Below the pieces are notes generated by a model that did no database searches, was not told where the DNA came from, and was given only the letters and a program-made list of their open reading frames with translations. Both the position numbers and the translations under genes were made by a program. Below, in pieces: positions 7,858-16,273 of a DNA stretch of 64,000 nt (position 1 is the first letter of the stretch; each line of letters starts with the position of its first letter). Location of the stretch: assembly GCA_031412335.1 (NCBI GenBank), contig JANOCT010000030.1:160650-224649 (forward strand). Reading direction: 5' to 3'. This stretch comes from JBBQYA01 sp031412335 (GTDB taxonomy: Bacteria; Bacteroidota; Bacteroidia; Sphingobacteriales; Sphingobacteriaceae).

Positions 7858-8946
7858 ATGAACCTCAATGCACTAGTACCAGCCATGGCAATTCATCCAG
7901 GCGAAATGCTGTTAGATGAATTAAAATCAAAAAAAATAACCCAAAAAGATTTTGCGATCCAAATAGGTTATCAACACTCTCAGTTAAACGAAATTATTAA
8001 AGGCAAACGAAAGATAACAGCTGACTTAGCACTCCTCATTGAAAAGTCTTTGGAAATAGATGCTGAATATTGGTTAAACCTTCAAATCCAATATGATTTA
8101 AATATTTCAAAAATAAACGAGAAAAATAAGTCGACCATAAATGCAATTGGGATTTGGAATATGATTAAGAATTATATTCCAAATTCTTTTTTTAAAAAAG
8201 AGAATATAATAACAGGAGATCCAATTATCGATATACCTTCAATAAAAAAAATTTACGCACTCAGTAATATTGAAGAATTACCTAGTATTGTATTAGAGCC
8301 AGGCTTTGAAATGAATTATAGAAAATCTGAAAATTTAACTGTAGATCAAATTAATTTGTCAGGTTGGACACATTTGGTTCGATATAAAGCTAGTCAAATT
8401 AACGTAGAAAAATTTGATAGTCAACTGATTGAACCATTAATAAATGAATTAAAGCAAGTTTTTTTAAAAAATAATAAAACAATTAAAGAATCGGAAAAGG
8501 TGCTATTTAAATATGGAATTAAATTCATTCATCTTACACATCCTGAGCATTGCGCGGTAGATGGCATTTCTTTTTGGAGTAAAGGTAATCCTGCAGTAGG
8601 ATTAACAGTGAGATACAAAAGAATTGATAATTTTGCATTTACATTAATGCATGAACTTGGGCATATTTTCCTTCACCTTACTAGTGATAATGAAGCTCAA
8701 TTTATTGATTTAGATAATCAAGAAAGTAATATTAAAGAAGAGGAAGCAAATACTTTTGCTGGTAATCATTTAATAAATCAGAATGATTGGGAAGATTTTT
8801 TACAAAATGTAGAACGCCCAATTGAAAGCGATTTAACTTATTTTGCTCGTAAACACGGTTTGCATCCTGCAATTGTATTAGGTCGATACAGCCACCAAAG
8901 TAAAAACTATAAACTTAGAAGTTCAATTGAAAAAGTTTTGAATTGA
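7858..8946 (+). CDS. higA: HigA antitoxin fused to an ImmA/IrrE-type metallopeptidase domain
   Basis: The 362-residue protein has two parts. Residues about 10-80 form an Xre-type helix-turn-helix of the HigA family (HPGEMLLDEL, then ITQKDFAIQIGY, then IIKGKRKITADLALLIEKSL). The C-terminal part contains the zinc-protease motif H265-E-L-G-H269 and a downstream EEEANTFAGNHL stretch at about 294-305, which supplies the third ligand in ImmA/IrrE (M78/COG2856) proteins. HigA represses the operon and neutralises HigB; the peptidase may cleave a regulator or the antitoxin itself, which is inference. It is much longer than ordinary HigA (about 100 residues). It lies 38 bp after higB. Confidence 0.85.
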   Translation: MNLNALVPAMAIHPGEMLLDELKSKKITQKDFAIQIGYQHSQLNEIIKGKRKITADLALLIEKSLEIDAEYWLNLQIQYDLNISKINEKNKSTINAIGIWNMIKNYIPNSFFKKENIITGDPIIDIPSIKKIYALSNIEELPSIVLEPGFEMNYRKSENLTVDQINLSGWTHLVRYKASQINVEKFDSQLIEPLINELKQVFLKNNKTIKESEKVLFKYGIKFIHLTHPEHCAVDGISFWSKGNPAVGLTVRYKRIDNFAFTLMHELGHIFLHLTSDNEAQFIDLDNQESNIKEEEANTFAGNHLINQNDWEDFLQNVERPIESDLTYFARKHGLHPAIVLGRYSHQSKNYKLRSSIEKVLN

Positions 8947-9023
8947 AAACATCACTAATAAAAGAATAATAAATTTTAAATTTTCATTTCTTTAACATAC
9001 ATTGGAATTTAAAACATTAACTA

Positions 9024-9560
9024 ATGATAAAAATACAACTCAAATTGCAACTATTAATATTGTTTTTCATTTGTATTAATAATATTGATTTACTTGCCCA
9101 AAAATTAAAGAGAATTGATAATGTTCAAATTGATGGAAATAAAAAACAAATAATAGCTACAGATAAATTAGAAATTAGTGGAATATTAAGTAGTGGTGAA
9201 AAAGTTTTGATTAAACATGATCATGGCTCATGTGAATTAATGATTGTGTATAAAAATAAAGTGATAAGTACTATAATTCCAGAAAATTACTCCTTTGCAT
9301 CATTATTTGAATATGATTTTGAAAATGATGGTGATAAAGAATTGCTATTAATTTCAGAATATGAAAATGAGAATAAAACCTATTTATCAATTTATAGATA
9401 TCAAAAAGGGATAATAAAAGAAATATTTAGTAAAGATGTAATGGGTTATAAAACAATAATCAAAGCTGATTATATTGAAAAGTATTTACCATCGGGTATG
9501 GATCAAGCATGGCATTTTTATAAAGGGGAAATTTATTCATTAGATCTTTATAGTAAATAA
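9024..9560 (+). CDS. Small secreted protein of unknown function
   Basis: This 178-residue protein has an N-terminal signal peptide (hydrophobic residues about 8-22, ending near LLAQ). Around residues 98-104 the stretch DFENDGD followed by KELLLI resembles a single calcium-binding FG-GAP/VCBS-type loop, so the mature part may be a small beta-propeller-like or integrin-like domain. No known family is recognised. The gene ends 4 bp before the DUF5655 gene, so the two are likely cotranscribed. Base composition is very AT-rich, like the rest of this island. Confidence 0.6.
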   Translation: MIKIQLKLQLLILFFICINNIDLLAQKLKRIDNVQIDGNKKQIIATDKLEISGILSSGEKVLIKHDHGSCELMIVYKNKVISTIIPENYSFASLFEYDFENDGDKELLLISEYENENKTYLSIYRYQKGIIKEIFSKDVMGYKTIIKADYIEKYLPSGMDQAWHFYKGEIYSLDLYSK

Positions 9561-9564
9561 AATA

Positions 9565-10470
9565 ATGAATATTTACGAAATACAAAATTCTTTAATTACA
9601 GAATTAAATGAAGCACCTTTTCTTCTTGAAAAGGACCTTCAAGAACTTTTTGAAAATAACTTAAAACTTTTAACTGGGTTGGATTTGGTAAAATCAGAAT
9701 TTAGTATAAAGAATCGTAGAATTGATACTCTTGCGTTTGATTCTGAAAATAATAGCTTTATAATAATCGAATATAAAAGAAATAAGAATGAAAGTGTTTC
9801 TGATCAAGGATTGGCCTATTTATATCTTATGTTAGAAAACGAAGCTGACTTAGTGCTAGAGTATAATTCAAAATTTAAGCAAACAAAACATAAGAAAGAT
9901 TTTGAATGGTCTCAATCTCGGGTAGTTTTTGTAGCAAATGTATTTACAGAAAACCAAAGATTATCAACAGCTTTCAAAGATATCGGAATAGAATTATGGG
10001 AAGTTAGGAAATTTCAAAAGGATATACTCTCATTGAACATTATTAAAAAAACTAATTCAAATGTCAGTATCAAACCTATAATCAATTCAAATAATTCTAC
10101 TGTAAAATTAAAATTAGGAATTACATCCTATTCGGAATTAGATCATCTGAAAGACAAAAGCCCAGAAATTGAAGAACTGTATTATAAATTCAGAATGGGT
10201 ATTGAAAACCTAATAGATAATTTAAACATTGAACCTAAAAAATCTTATATAGCTTTCAAACAAAAACGTAATGTTGTTGATATTACCATTTTAAATCAAT
10301 TTATTAAAATTTTTATCAATCTTAAAAAAGGAGAATTAGATGACCCAAAGGGCTTAACAAAAGATGTCGAAAAAAAAGGTCATTGGGGCAACGGAGATTA
10401 CCAGATTGATGTTTATAATGATGTAAATTTAGAATATATACTAAGTCTAATAAAGCAAGCTAAAACATAA
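9565..10470 (+). CDS. PD-(D/E)XK-like nuclease-fold protein with C-terminal DUF5655
   Basis: The 301-residue protein has an N-terminal restriction-endonuclease-like region: LEKDLQELFENNL, then RRIDTLAFD with the conserved Asp, then IIIEYKRNK with the ExK pair, at about residues 20-75. The C-terminal region (about 205-301) matches the DUF5655 pattern, with YIAFKQKRNVVD, then IKIFINLKKGELDDPKG, and a final GDYQIDVYNDVN. Such proteins are widespread and often called DUF5655 or predicted transporters, but the visible active-site residues favour a nuclease. It follows the small secreted protein by 4 bp and converges on groEL. Substrate and role are unknown. Confidence 0.7.
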   Translation: MNIYEIQNSLITELNEAPFLLEKDLQELFENNLKLLTGLDLVKSEFSIKNRRIDTLAFDSENNSFIIIEYKRNKNESVSDQGLAYLYLMLENEADLVLEYNSKFKQTKHKKDFEWSQSRVVFVANVFTENQRLSTAFKDIGIELWEVRKFQKDILSLNIIKKTNSNVSIKPIINSNNSTVKLKLGITSYSELDHLKDKSPEIEELYYKFRMGIENLIDNLNIEPKKSYIAFKQKRNVVDITILNQFIKIFINLKKGELDDPKGLTKDVEKKGHWGNGDYQIDVYNDVNLEYILSLIKQAKT

Positions 10471-10479
10471 TTTTTCCTA

Positions 10480-10514
10480 AAAAAAAACCCCTAGTTCTCA
10501 CTAAGGGTTTTTCT
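10480..10514. terminator. Bidirectional terminator between the DUF5655 gene and groEL
   Basis: An A-rich stretch runs into a stem (ACCC, one mismatch, TAG), loop TTCTCA, and the complementary CTA/GGGT, then TTTTTC. A and T tracts flank it on both sides, fitting termination of both convergent transcripts. Confidence 0.7.
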
Positions 10515-10533
10515 TTAAAATAGCAATTAGGAA

Positions 10534-12180
10534 TTACATCATTCCACCCATGCCGCCCATTCCACCTGGCATTCCGCCACCATGGCTATGGCCTTTATCT
10601 TCCTCTGGTTCGTCAGCAATTACACATTCTGTAGTTAATAACATAGAAGCAATTGAAGCTGCGTTTTCCAAAGCTACACGAGCAACTTTTGTAGGATCTA
10701 TAACTCCAGCTCCAATCATGTTTTCGTAAACTGAAGTACGAGCATTGTATCCAAAGTCATCTTTTCCTTCTTTCACTTTCTGCACTACTATACTTCCTTC
10801 ATCGCCAGCATTAGCAACAATTTGACGTAAAGGCTCTTCTAAAGCACGTTTTACAATCTGAATTCCAGTTGTTTCGTCTTCATTTGCACCTTTCATATCT
10901 GTAATTGCAGCAATGGCACGGATGTAAGCAACTCCACCACCAGCAACTATTCCTTCTTCAACGGCAGCACGAGTTGCATGCAATGCATCGTCAACACGGT
11001 CTTTCTTTTCTTTCATTTCTACTTCTGTAGCTGCTCCAATATAAAGTACTGCAACACCACCAGCTAATTTAGCCAAACGCTCCTGCAATTTTTCTTTATC
11101 ATAATCAGATGTTGAAGATTCAACTTGAGTTTTGATTTGATTTACTCGAGCTGCAATATCTTCTTTTACTCCAGAACCATTTACAATCGTTGTATTATCC
11201 TTATCAACAGTAATTTTTTCAGCCTGACCTAAATAAGATAACTCAGCGTTTTCTAATTTATATCCTCTTTCTTCCGAAATTACAGTTCCTCCAGTAAGAA
11301 TGGCAATATCTTCCAACATTGCTTTTCTTCTATCGCCAAAGCCAGGAGCTTTTACAGCTGCAACTTTTAATGAACCTCTTAATTTATTTACAACTAATGT
11401 CGCTAATGCCTCACCGTCTAAATCTTCAGCAATAATTAAAAGTGGCTTTCCAGTTTGTACTTGCTTTTCTAAAATAGGAAGCAATTCTTTCATGGAAGAA
11501 ATCTTTTTATCATAAATAAGTATGTAAGGATTTTCTAATTCCACTTCCATTTTGTCGCTATTCGTAACAAAATATGGAGATAAATAACCTCTGTCGAATT
11601 GCATACCTTCCACTGTTTTTACTTCAGTTTCAGTTCCTTTTGCTTCTTCTACCGTGATTACACCTTCTTTTCCAACTTTACCCATTGCTTCAGCAATTAG
11701 AGATCCGATGATTTCATCGTTGTTGGCAGAAATTGAAGCTACTTGCTTAATCTTATTGTTATCATCACCAATCGTTTTTGATTGAGATTTTAGATTTGTA
11801 ACTACTGCTGCTACAGCCTTATCAATTCCTCTTTTCAAATCCATTGGATTTGCACCAGCTGCTACGTTTTTAATACCAGCAGTTACAATTGCTTGAGCTA
11901 AAACAGTTGCCGTTGTAGTTCCGTCACCAGCAATATCTGCAGTTTTAGAAGCTACTTCCTTCACCATTTGAGCACCCATATTTTCAATTGGATCTCTCAA
12001 TTCAATTTCTTTTGCAACCGTTACACCATCTTTGGTTATAGAAGGTGCTCCGAATTTTTTATCAATAATTACATTTCTTCCTTTTGGTCCTAATGTAACC
12101 TTAACTGCATTTGCCAAAGCATCCACACCTCTTTTCAGAGCATCGCGGGCTTCCACATTATAACTTAATGATTTTGCCAT
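10534..12180 (-). CDS. groL: Chaperonin GroEL
   Basis: The 548-residue product is the 60 kDa chaperonin that refolds proteins inside a double-ring cage with GroES. The N-terminal LKRGVDALANAVKVTLGPKG, the ATP-binding GDGTTTATVLA and the glycine/methionine-rich tail (GGMPGGMGGMGGMM) are diagnostic. It follows groES by 47 bp on the minus strand. Length is standard. Confidence 0.98.
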   Translation of the reverse strand: MAKSLSYNVEARDALKRGVDALANAVKVTLGPKGRNVIIDKKFGAPSITKDGVTVAKEIELRDPIENMGAQMVKEVASKTADIAGDGTTTATVLAQAIVTAGIKNVAAGANPMDLKRGIDKAVAAVVTNLKSQSKTIGDDNNKIKQVASISANNDEIIGSLIAEAMGKVGKEGVITVEEAKGTETEVKTVEGMQFDRGYLSPYFVTNSDKMEVELENPYILIYDKKISSMKELLPILEKQVQTGKPLLIIAEDLDGEALATLVVNKLRGSLKVAAVKAPGFGDRRKAMLEDIAILTGGTVISEERGYKLENAELSYLGQAEKITVDKDNTTIVNGSGVKEDIAARVNQIKTQVESSTSDYDKEKLQERLAKLAGGVAVLYIGAATEVEMKEKKDRVDDALHATRAAVEEGIVAGGGVAYIRAIAAITDMKGANEDETTGIQIVKRALEEPLRQIVANAGDEGSIVVQKVKEGKDDFGYNARTSVYENMIGAGVIDPTKVARVALENAASIASMLLTTECVIADEPEEDKGHSHGGGMPGGMGGMGGMM

Positions 12181-12227
12181 TTTGTTTATTGTTCGATTTC
12201 TTGTTTAAAAATTAAATAAAGCGTAAA

Positions 12228-12503
12228 TTAAATTACTGCGTAAATATCAGATTCACGCATAATCAGGTATTCTTTTCCTTCGTAAGTTACTTCTGTGCCT
12301 GCATATTTGCCATAAAGCACTTTATCGCCAACTTTTACTGTGATAGGCTCATCTTTTTTGCCTGCACCAATTGCTACTACAGTTCCTTGTACTGGTTTTT
12401 CCTGAGCTGTATCTGGTATATAAATTCCAGATGCTGTTTTAGTTTCGGCTGTTGCAGCTTCTACTACAACCCGGTCGCCTATTGGTTTAATGTTTAATGC
12501 CAT
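12228..12503 (-). CDS. groS: Co-chaperonin GroES
   Basis: This 91-residue protein is the heptameric lid for GroEL. The family signature is visible: IKPIGDRVVVE at the N terminus, the mobile loop region TASGIYIPDTAQEKPVQG and GDKVLYGKYAGTEV. It is the first gene of the groESL operon. No CIRCE element (HrcA operator) is visible upstream; a longer inverted repeat is listed separately. Confidence 0.97.
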   Translation of the reverse strand: MALNIKPIGDRVVVEAATAETKTASGIYIPDTAQEKPVQGTVVAIGAGKKDEPITVKVGDKVLYGKYAGTEVTYEGKEYLIMRESDIYAVI

Positions 12504-12540
12504 AATATGTGTTTAGATTAATTTTAATGAGATACCCACG

Positions 12541-12571
12541 TTTAACAGTTAATGTGCCAATTGATGTTAAA
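12541..12571. promoter_or_regulatory. Inverted repeat upstream of groESL
   Basis: TTTAACA and TGTTAAA are perfect 7-bp arms separated by 17 bp, located 38-68 bp before the groES start. It could be an operator for heat-shock control in place of CIRCE. It may also be chance in AT-rich DNA. Confidence 0.3.
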
Positions 12572-12655
12572 TGAAAAATAATGAGAGAATATGGACAAAA
12601 TTTCATTGGCTCTATTTTTAACCGATAAATTTGTCAGTAATTGGCAGACAAAAAC

Positions 12656-12688
12656 TCAAAAAAAAACCTCCTGGATTTTCAGGAGGTT
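12656..12688 (-). terminator. Rho-independent terminator after secG
   Basis: On the minus strand a stem AACCTCCTG, loop AAAATC, stem CAGGAGGTT is followed by a run of eight or more T, 7 bp after the secG stop codon. Confidence 0.88.
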
Positions 12689-12694
12689 CAAATT

Positions 12695-13048
12695 TTATTT
12701 TGCTGAATCTGCCGAAGCAGGATTTGTAGTTGGTGCTGGTGAAGTTGCCGGCGCTGTTTGGTTTGGTACCTCAGTTTGATCTAATTGTTCCTGAATCAGT
12801 GAATTTTCTGGAGTTCCATCGCCTGCACGTGGGGTGAAAAAGTTTAATGATAAAGTTAAAACAAATAAGGTGATAATTAAGCCCCAAGTTGCTTGCTCTA
12901 AAAAATCTCCTGTTTTTTTAACACCCATTACCTGTGTTGAACTCGCGAAATTAGATGATAAACCACCGCCTTTTGGATTTTGTATCAAAACAATTAATAC
13001 GATAAGAATACAAACAATAATGGTGATGATGGTGATGAAAGTGTACAT
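12695..13048 (-). CDS. secG: Protein translocase subunit SecG
   Basis: SecG is the small accessory subunit of the SecYEG channel. This 117-residue protein has two membrane segments (about residues 2-22 and 53-72) joined by the conserved cytoplasmic loop LIQNPKGGGLSSNF. The C-terminal tail is longer than in E. coli and rich in Pro, Ala and Thr, as is common in Bacteroidota. It is the last gene of a minus-strand series and lies 9 bp after the acidic TPR protein gene. Confidence 0.93.
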   Translation of the reverse strand: MYTFITIITIIVCILIVLIVLIQNPKGGGLSSNFASSTQVMGVKKTGDFLEQATWGLIITLFVLTLSLNFFTPRAGDGTPENSLIQEQLDQTEVPNQTAPATSPAPTTNPASADSAK

Positions 13049-13057
13049 TGTTGAATA

Positions 13058-14386
13058 CTATTTAATTTTTTCTTCGATTTTTTTTATAAGAGTGGCAAAG
13101 TAAAGGCTTTTTTCCGGAAACTTCAAACTTAATTTCTGATAAGTTCCTATTGCTTTTTCGTATAAACGCTGTTGTTCGTAAATAATAGCAAGAGTTTCTG
13201 TTACCGGAAGTTCCTGATCTTCCGAGCTTTTCTGAGCTTTATTTTCTGAGCTTACTTTACTCTCATCAGCTTGTTTCAAATGAGGTTCCTCCCGAATAAA
13301 TTTTTCAAGAACCACATCTTCGTTTTTCGAAAAATTGAAAACAACAGTAGGTTTTTCATCCCCCAGTAAAACATCGGCTGCTGATAAATGAAATAGATTT
13401 TCGCGATATAATTTATCTAACGCTTGTTCTTCTTTTCTTTTGGATTGGATTTCTTCTTCTGTTTCTAGCTTTTCAATTATTCTTTGCTCTTTTTTTTTAA
13501 GTTGATTGAACCACTCCAAAAAAGTGAATTTTGCATCAGGATCTAAAACAAAAATTGGTTCATTATTTTGTTCTTTCTCTAAAGTAATTACTGTTTCTTC
13601 AGTTAATTCTTCCAATTCTGTTTTATTATACTGATGATTTTCTAGTTTTTCTTCTGAATCATTATTTATGATTTCTAATTCATTAGAAATGCTAGCATCT
13701 TTTTCAATCTCTAATTCCGAATTTTCTAATTCCACATCGTTAGTCAAATTAAAATTTTCAGATTTATTTTCTATTTCGCTATTTCCATTTTCAGAACTTA
13801 AGTCAAAAACCTGTAAATTTTCATCTTTTTGTTCATCAATCTCCGCAACATTATTTATTAATTCTTGATTTTCAGGAGTAAAGTCAACGATAGTTTCTGT
13901 ATTTTCAATTTCAAAATTCTCTATCAATTCTTCGTTTGTTGATGGTTGTTTTAATTCAATTTCATCCTCTATTTGTGCAGAAATTTGAACTTGATTTTCA
14001 TTAACTTCATTTTCAATTCGGCTAACTTCATCCAATTCTAAATCTTTATTCGAGGTGTTATTTATTTCATCAACTGGTTGATTTATTGACTCTTCTATTA
14101 TATTCAATGAACTAGCTTGTACAGGCTCGTCCATTAATTGCATTTCATTTTCCGGCTTATCATTTACCAAATTATACAATTGCTTTCGGTTAATTGCATA
14201 TGCTGCTGAGAGTTTTAATTGTGAATAATAGTGAACACTATCTTGATTATGCAATGACTTAATAAACAATAAATGCAATGATTGACAGTACGGGTATTTT
14301 TCAATCAATTCTTTTAATGAATGATCTGCTGAACTCGTCAACTGGTCTGGATGCTGCAAATAATTATTAAATTGTTCCCTATTCAT
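13058..14386 (-). CDS. Acidic TPR-like protein, conserved between lptE and secG
   Basis: This 442-residue protein has no signal peptide. Residues 1-90 form a helical region (LKELIEKYPYCQSLHLLFIK) and residues about 385-442 look like TPR helices (ETLAIIYEQQRLYEKAIGTY). Between them lies about 200 residues dominated by Glu, Asn, Ile and Ser, low-complexity and probably disordered, then an LEWFNQLKKKEQR helical stretch. Proteins of this architecture occur in Bacteroidota between lptE and secG, but their function is unknown. Position suggests a link to envelope biogenesis or protein export. It is 15 bp from lptE and 9 bp from secG. Confidence 0.75.
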   Translation of the reverse strand: MNREQFNNYLQHPDQLTSSADHSLKELIEKYPYCQSLHLLFIKSLHNQDSVHYYSQLKLSAAYAINRKQLYNLVNDKPENEMQLMDEPVQASSLNIIEESINQPVDEINNTSNKDLELDEVSRIENEVNENQVQISAQIEDEIELKQPSTNEELIENFEIENTETIVDFTPENQELINNVAEIDEQKDENLQVFDLSSENGNSEIENKSENFNLTNDVELENSELEIEKDASISNELEIINNDSEEKLENHQYNKTELEELTEETVITLEKEQNNEPIFVLDPDAKFTFLEWFNQLKKKEQRIIEKLETEEEIQSKRKEEQALDKLYRENLFHLSAADVLLGDEKPTVVFNFSKNEDVVLEKFIREEPHLKQADESKVSSENKAQKSSEDQELPVTETLAIIYEQQRLYEKAIGTYQKLSLKFPEKSLYFATLIKKIEEKIK

Positions 14387-14401
14387 TATTTCAATATTAA
14401 A

Positions 14402-14917
14402 TCACCAATTAGTAAATGCTGCATTAAAAATATCCTGAACCAATTCTTTAGTTATTTGCTCAAGCAATGCGCTTTGAACTTGATCTATACTTCTATCGGC
14501 AGCAAAATCTACGTTTCGTTTAAAAACCTTTTCAAAGCTAAGCTTTTCATCTTTTGAATTAACAAAATTAATATTTACAGAAACTTCAAATCTGTTTTGA
14601 GCTGATTGCTGGTTTCCTTGAATACCAATTGGAGTGATATTTATAGTAGTAATAGAACCGGAAAAATCAAGATCCGCATCAGCTGTAGTGATATTAAGAC
14701 TAGTTGAGTTTAAAATTTTTTGTTTTAATGATTCTGTAAATGTTTGACTTAATGTGGGAGCAGCAAAACCGCTGTTATTTTCAATCAAACTTACTTTTAC
14801 TGTTTTCGTATCTGGAGAAACAGAAGCTCCTGTAAATGAATAAACACCACAAGAACTTTGTATGACTACAATACAAAAAAGTATAAATCCTAAATAACGC
14901 TTTATATTAAAAATCAT
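14402..14917 (-). CDS. lptE: LPS-assembly lipoprotein LptE
   Basis: The 171-residue product has a lipoprotein signal with lipobox ending QSSC (Cys about residue 23), followed by the LptE-family opening GVYSFTGASVSPDTKT. LptE plugs the LptD barrel that inserts lipopolysaccharide into the outer membrane. The central ITTINITPIG stretch and RFEVSVNINFVN fit the family in Bacteroidota. Its start overlaps the end of the sigma54 activator gene by 11 bp, so the two are translationally coupled. Confidence 0.88.
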   Translation of the reverse strand: MIFNIKRYLGFILFCIVVIQSSCGVYSFTGASVSPDTKTVKVSLIENNSGFAAPTLSQTFTESLKQKILNSTSLNITTADADLDFSGSITTINITPIGIQGNQQSAQNRFEVSVNINFVNSKDEKLSFEKVFKRNVDFAADRSIDQVQSALLEQITKELVQDIFNAAFTNW

Positions 14918-16169
14918 ATTCTTTAATTTTTCTATAAAGGGTACGTTCAGAAATTCCTAATTCTAATGCAGCATTTTTTCGTTTGCCTTTATGTTTTTTT
15001 AATGCCTTTTTAATTAATTCAATTTCACGTTCACCTAAAGAAAGTGTTTCTTCTACTTCTTGAATGGTATCGGGTGTTAGGTTTATGGTATTTGATTTAG
15101 ATGAATTTGAATTTCCTTCCGAATTATTTGTGAGTTGAAAATTATTTTCAGGTTGTAGAGCAGATGGATTAATTTCTTGAAATAATTTATTCACAAATGC
15201 ATTATTTCTATCTGTAGCTTGTACATCTATGTTTCCATTGCCAGCAGATTGAAGAAGATCTACAACTACTTTTTTCAAGTCGGTCAAATCCTTTTTCATA
15301 TCAAATAATACTTTATACAAAATATCCCGTTCAGAAAAATCGCTTTCATGGTTTCCATCTCTTACCAACATCGGCAAATCGCTGCTTCGTTCGTCTGGAA
15401 TATACTTAAGCATATCGCTTGCTGTAAGTTCTTTATTAGTTTCTAAAACAGCAATTTGCTCGGCAATATTTTTTAATTGCCGCACATTTCCTGGCCATTT
15501 ATAATTACTTAATAATTGTTGCGCTTCTGCATCTAATTGTTTTAAAGGAGACCTGTATTTATCTGAAAAATCTGACATGAATTTTCGAAAAAGCAAATAA
15601 ATATCTTCTCTTCTTTCGCGCAGCGAAGGAATTTTTAACGGGACTGTATTTAATCGATAATAAAGATCTTCTCTAAATTTACCTTTATTTACTGCTTCAA
15701 AAACATTCACATTGGTGGCAGCAATTACACGCACATTCGTTTTCTGAACTTTTGATGAACCAACTCTTAAATATTCGCCTGTCTCTAAAACCCGTAATAA
15801 TCTTGCTTGAGTTCCGGTTGGCAATTCAGCTACTTCGTCCAAAAATATTGTTCCCTCATTTACTACTTCAAAATATCCTTTACGTGCCTCATTAGCACCT
15901 GTAAACGATCCTTTTTCGTGCCCAAAAAGCTCTGAATCAATTGTTCCTTCGGGTATAGCACCGCAATTAACCGCAATGAAAGGTCCATGTTTTCTGGCAC
16001 TCATCTGATGGATTATATGTGAAAAGACTTCTTTTCCACTTCCACTCTCACCACTTATCAATACAGAAATATCCGTTGGTGCTACTTGTTTTGCAATTCC
16101 AATTGCCCGATTTAATAATGGAGAATTTCCAATTATTCCAAAACGTTGTTTTATATCCTGAAATTCCAT
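14907..16169 (-). CDS. Sigma54-dependent transcriptional activator without receiver domain
   Basis: This 420-residue protein begins directly with the AAA+ sigma54-interaction domain: Walker A GESGSGKE at 40-47, the sigma54 contact loop GSFTGA at 87-92 (usual form GAFTGA) and Walker B IFLDE ending at 112. The C terminus is a Fis-type helix-turn-helix (GKRKNAALELGISERTLYRK). No N-terminal receiver, GAF or PAS domain is present, so activity must be set by abundance or by a partner. It sits in the miaB-lptE-secG series, 104 bp after miaB, and overlaps lptE by 11 bp. Its targets are not apparent from sequence. Confidence 0.9.
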   Translation of the reverse strand: MEFQDIKQRFGIIGNSPLLNRAIGIAKQVAPTDISVLISGESGSGKEVFSHIIHQMSARKHGPFIAVNCGAIPEGTIDSELFGHEKGSFTGANEARKGYFEVVNEGTIFLDEVAELPTGTQARLLRVLETGEYLRVGSSKVQKTNVRVIAATNVNVFEAVNKGKFREDLYYRLNTVPLKIPSLRERREDIYLLFRKFMSDFSDKYRSPLKQLDAEAQQLLSNYKWPGNVRQLKNIAEQIAVLETNKELTASDMLKYIPDERSSDLPMLVRDGNHESDFSERDILYKVLFDMKKDLTDLKKVVVDLLQSAGNGNIDVQATDRNNAFVNKLFQEINPSALQPENNFQLTNNSEGNSNSSKSNTINLTPDTIQEVEETLSLGEREIELIKKALKKHKGKRKNAALELGISERTLYRKIKEYDF

Positions 16170-16273
16170 ATAGAATTTAAAAGGTTGTTAGTTTATTGTA
16201 TTTAGTAATTGTTGCCACGAATGCACGAATAATTTATTACTCATTTAATACTATTCAATTTTATGGCTAAAAA

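Noticed and set aside
11300..11515. Plus-strand frame inside groEL
   Set aside because: It is the antisense shadow of a strongly conserved gene.
12544..12560. Sigma54-like -24/-12 site upstream of groES (TTGGCAC, then CTGTT)
   Set aside because: The GG is spaced 10 bp from a GT, but the invariant GC of the -12 element is missing, so it does not meet the consensus.
12591..12779. Small plus-strand frame over the secG terminator
   Set aside because: It reads across a terminator and into the antisense of secG, with no family similarity.
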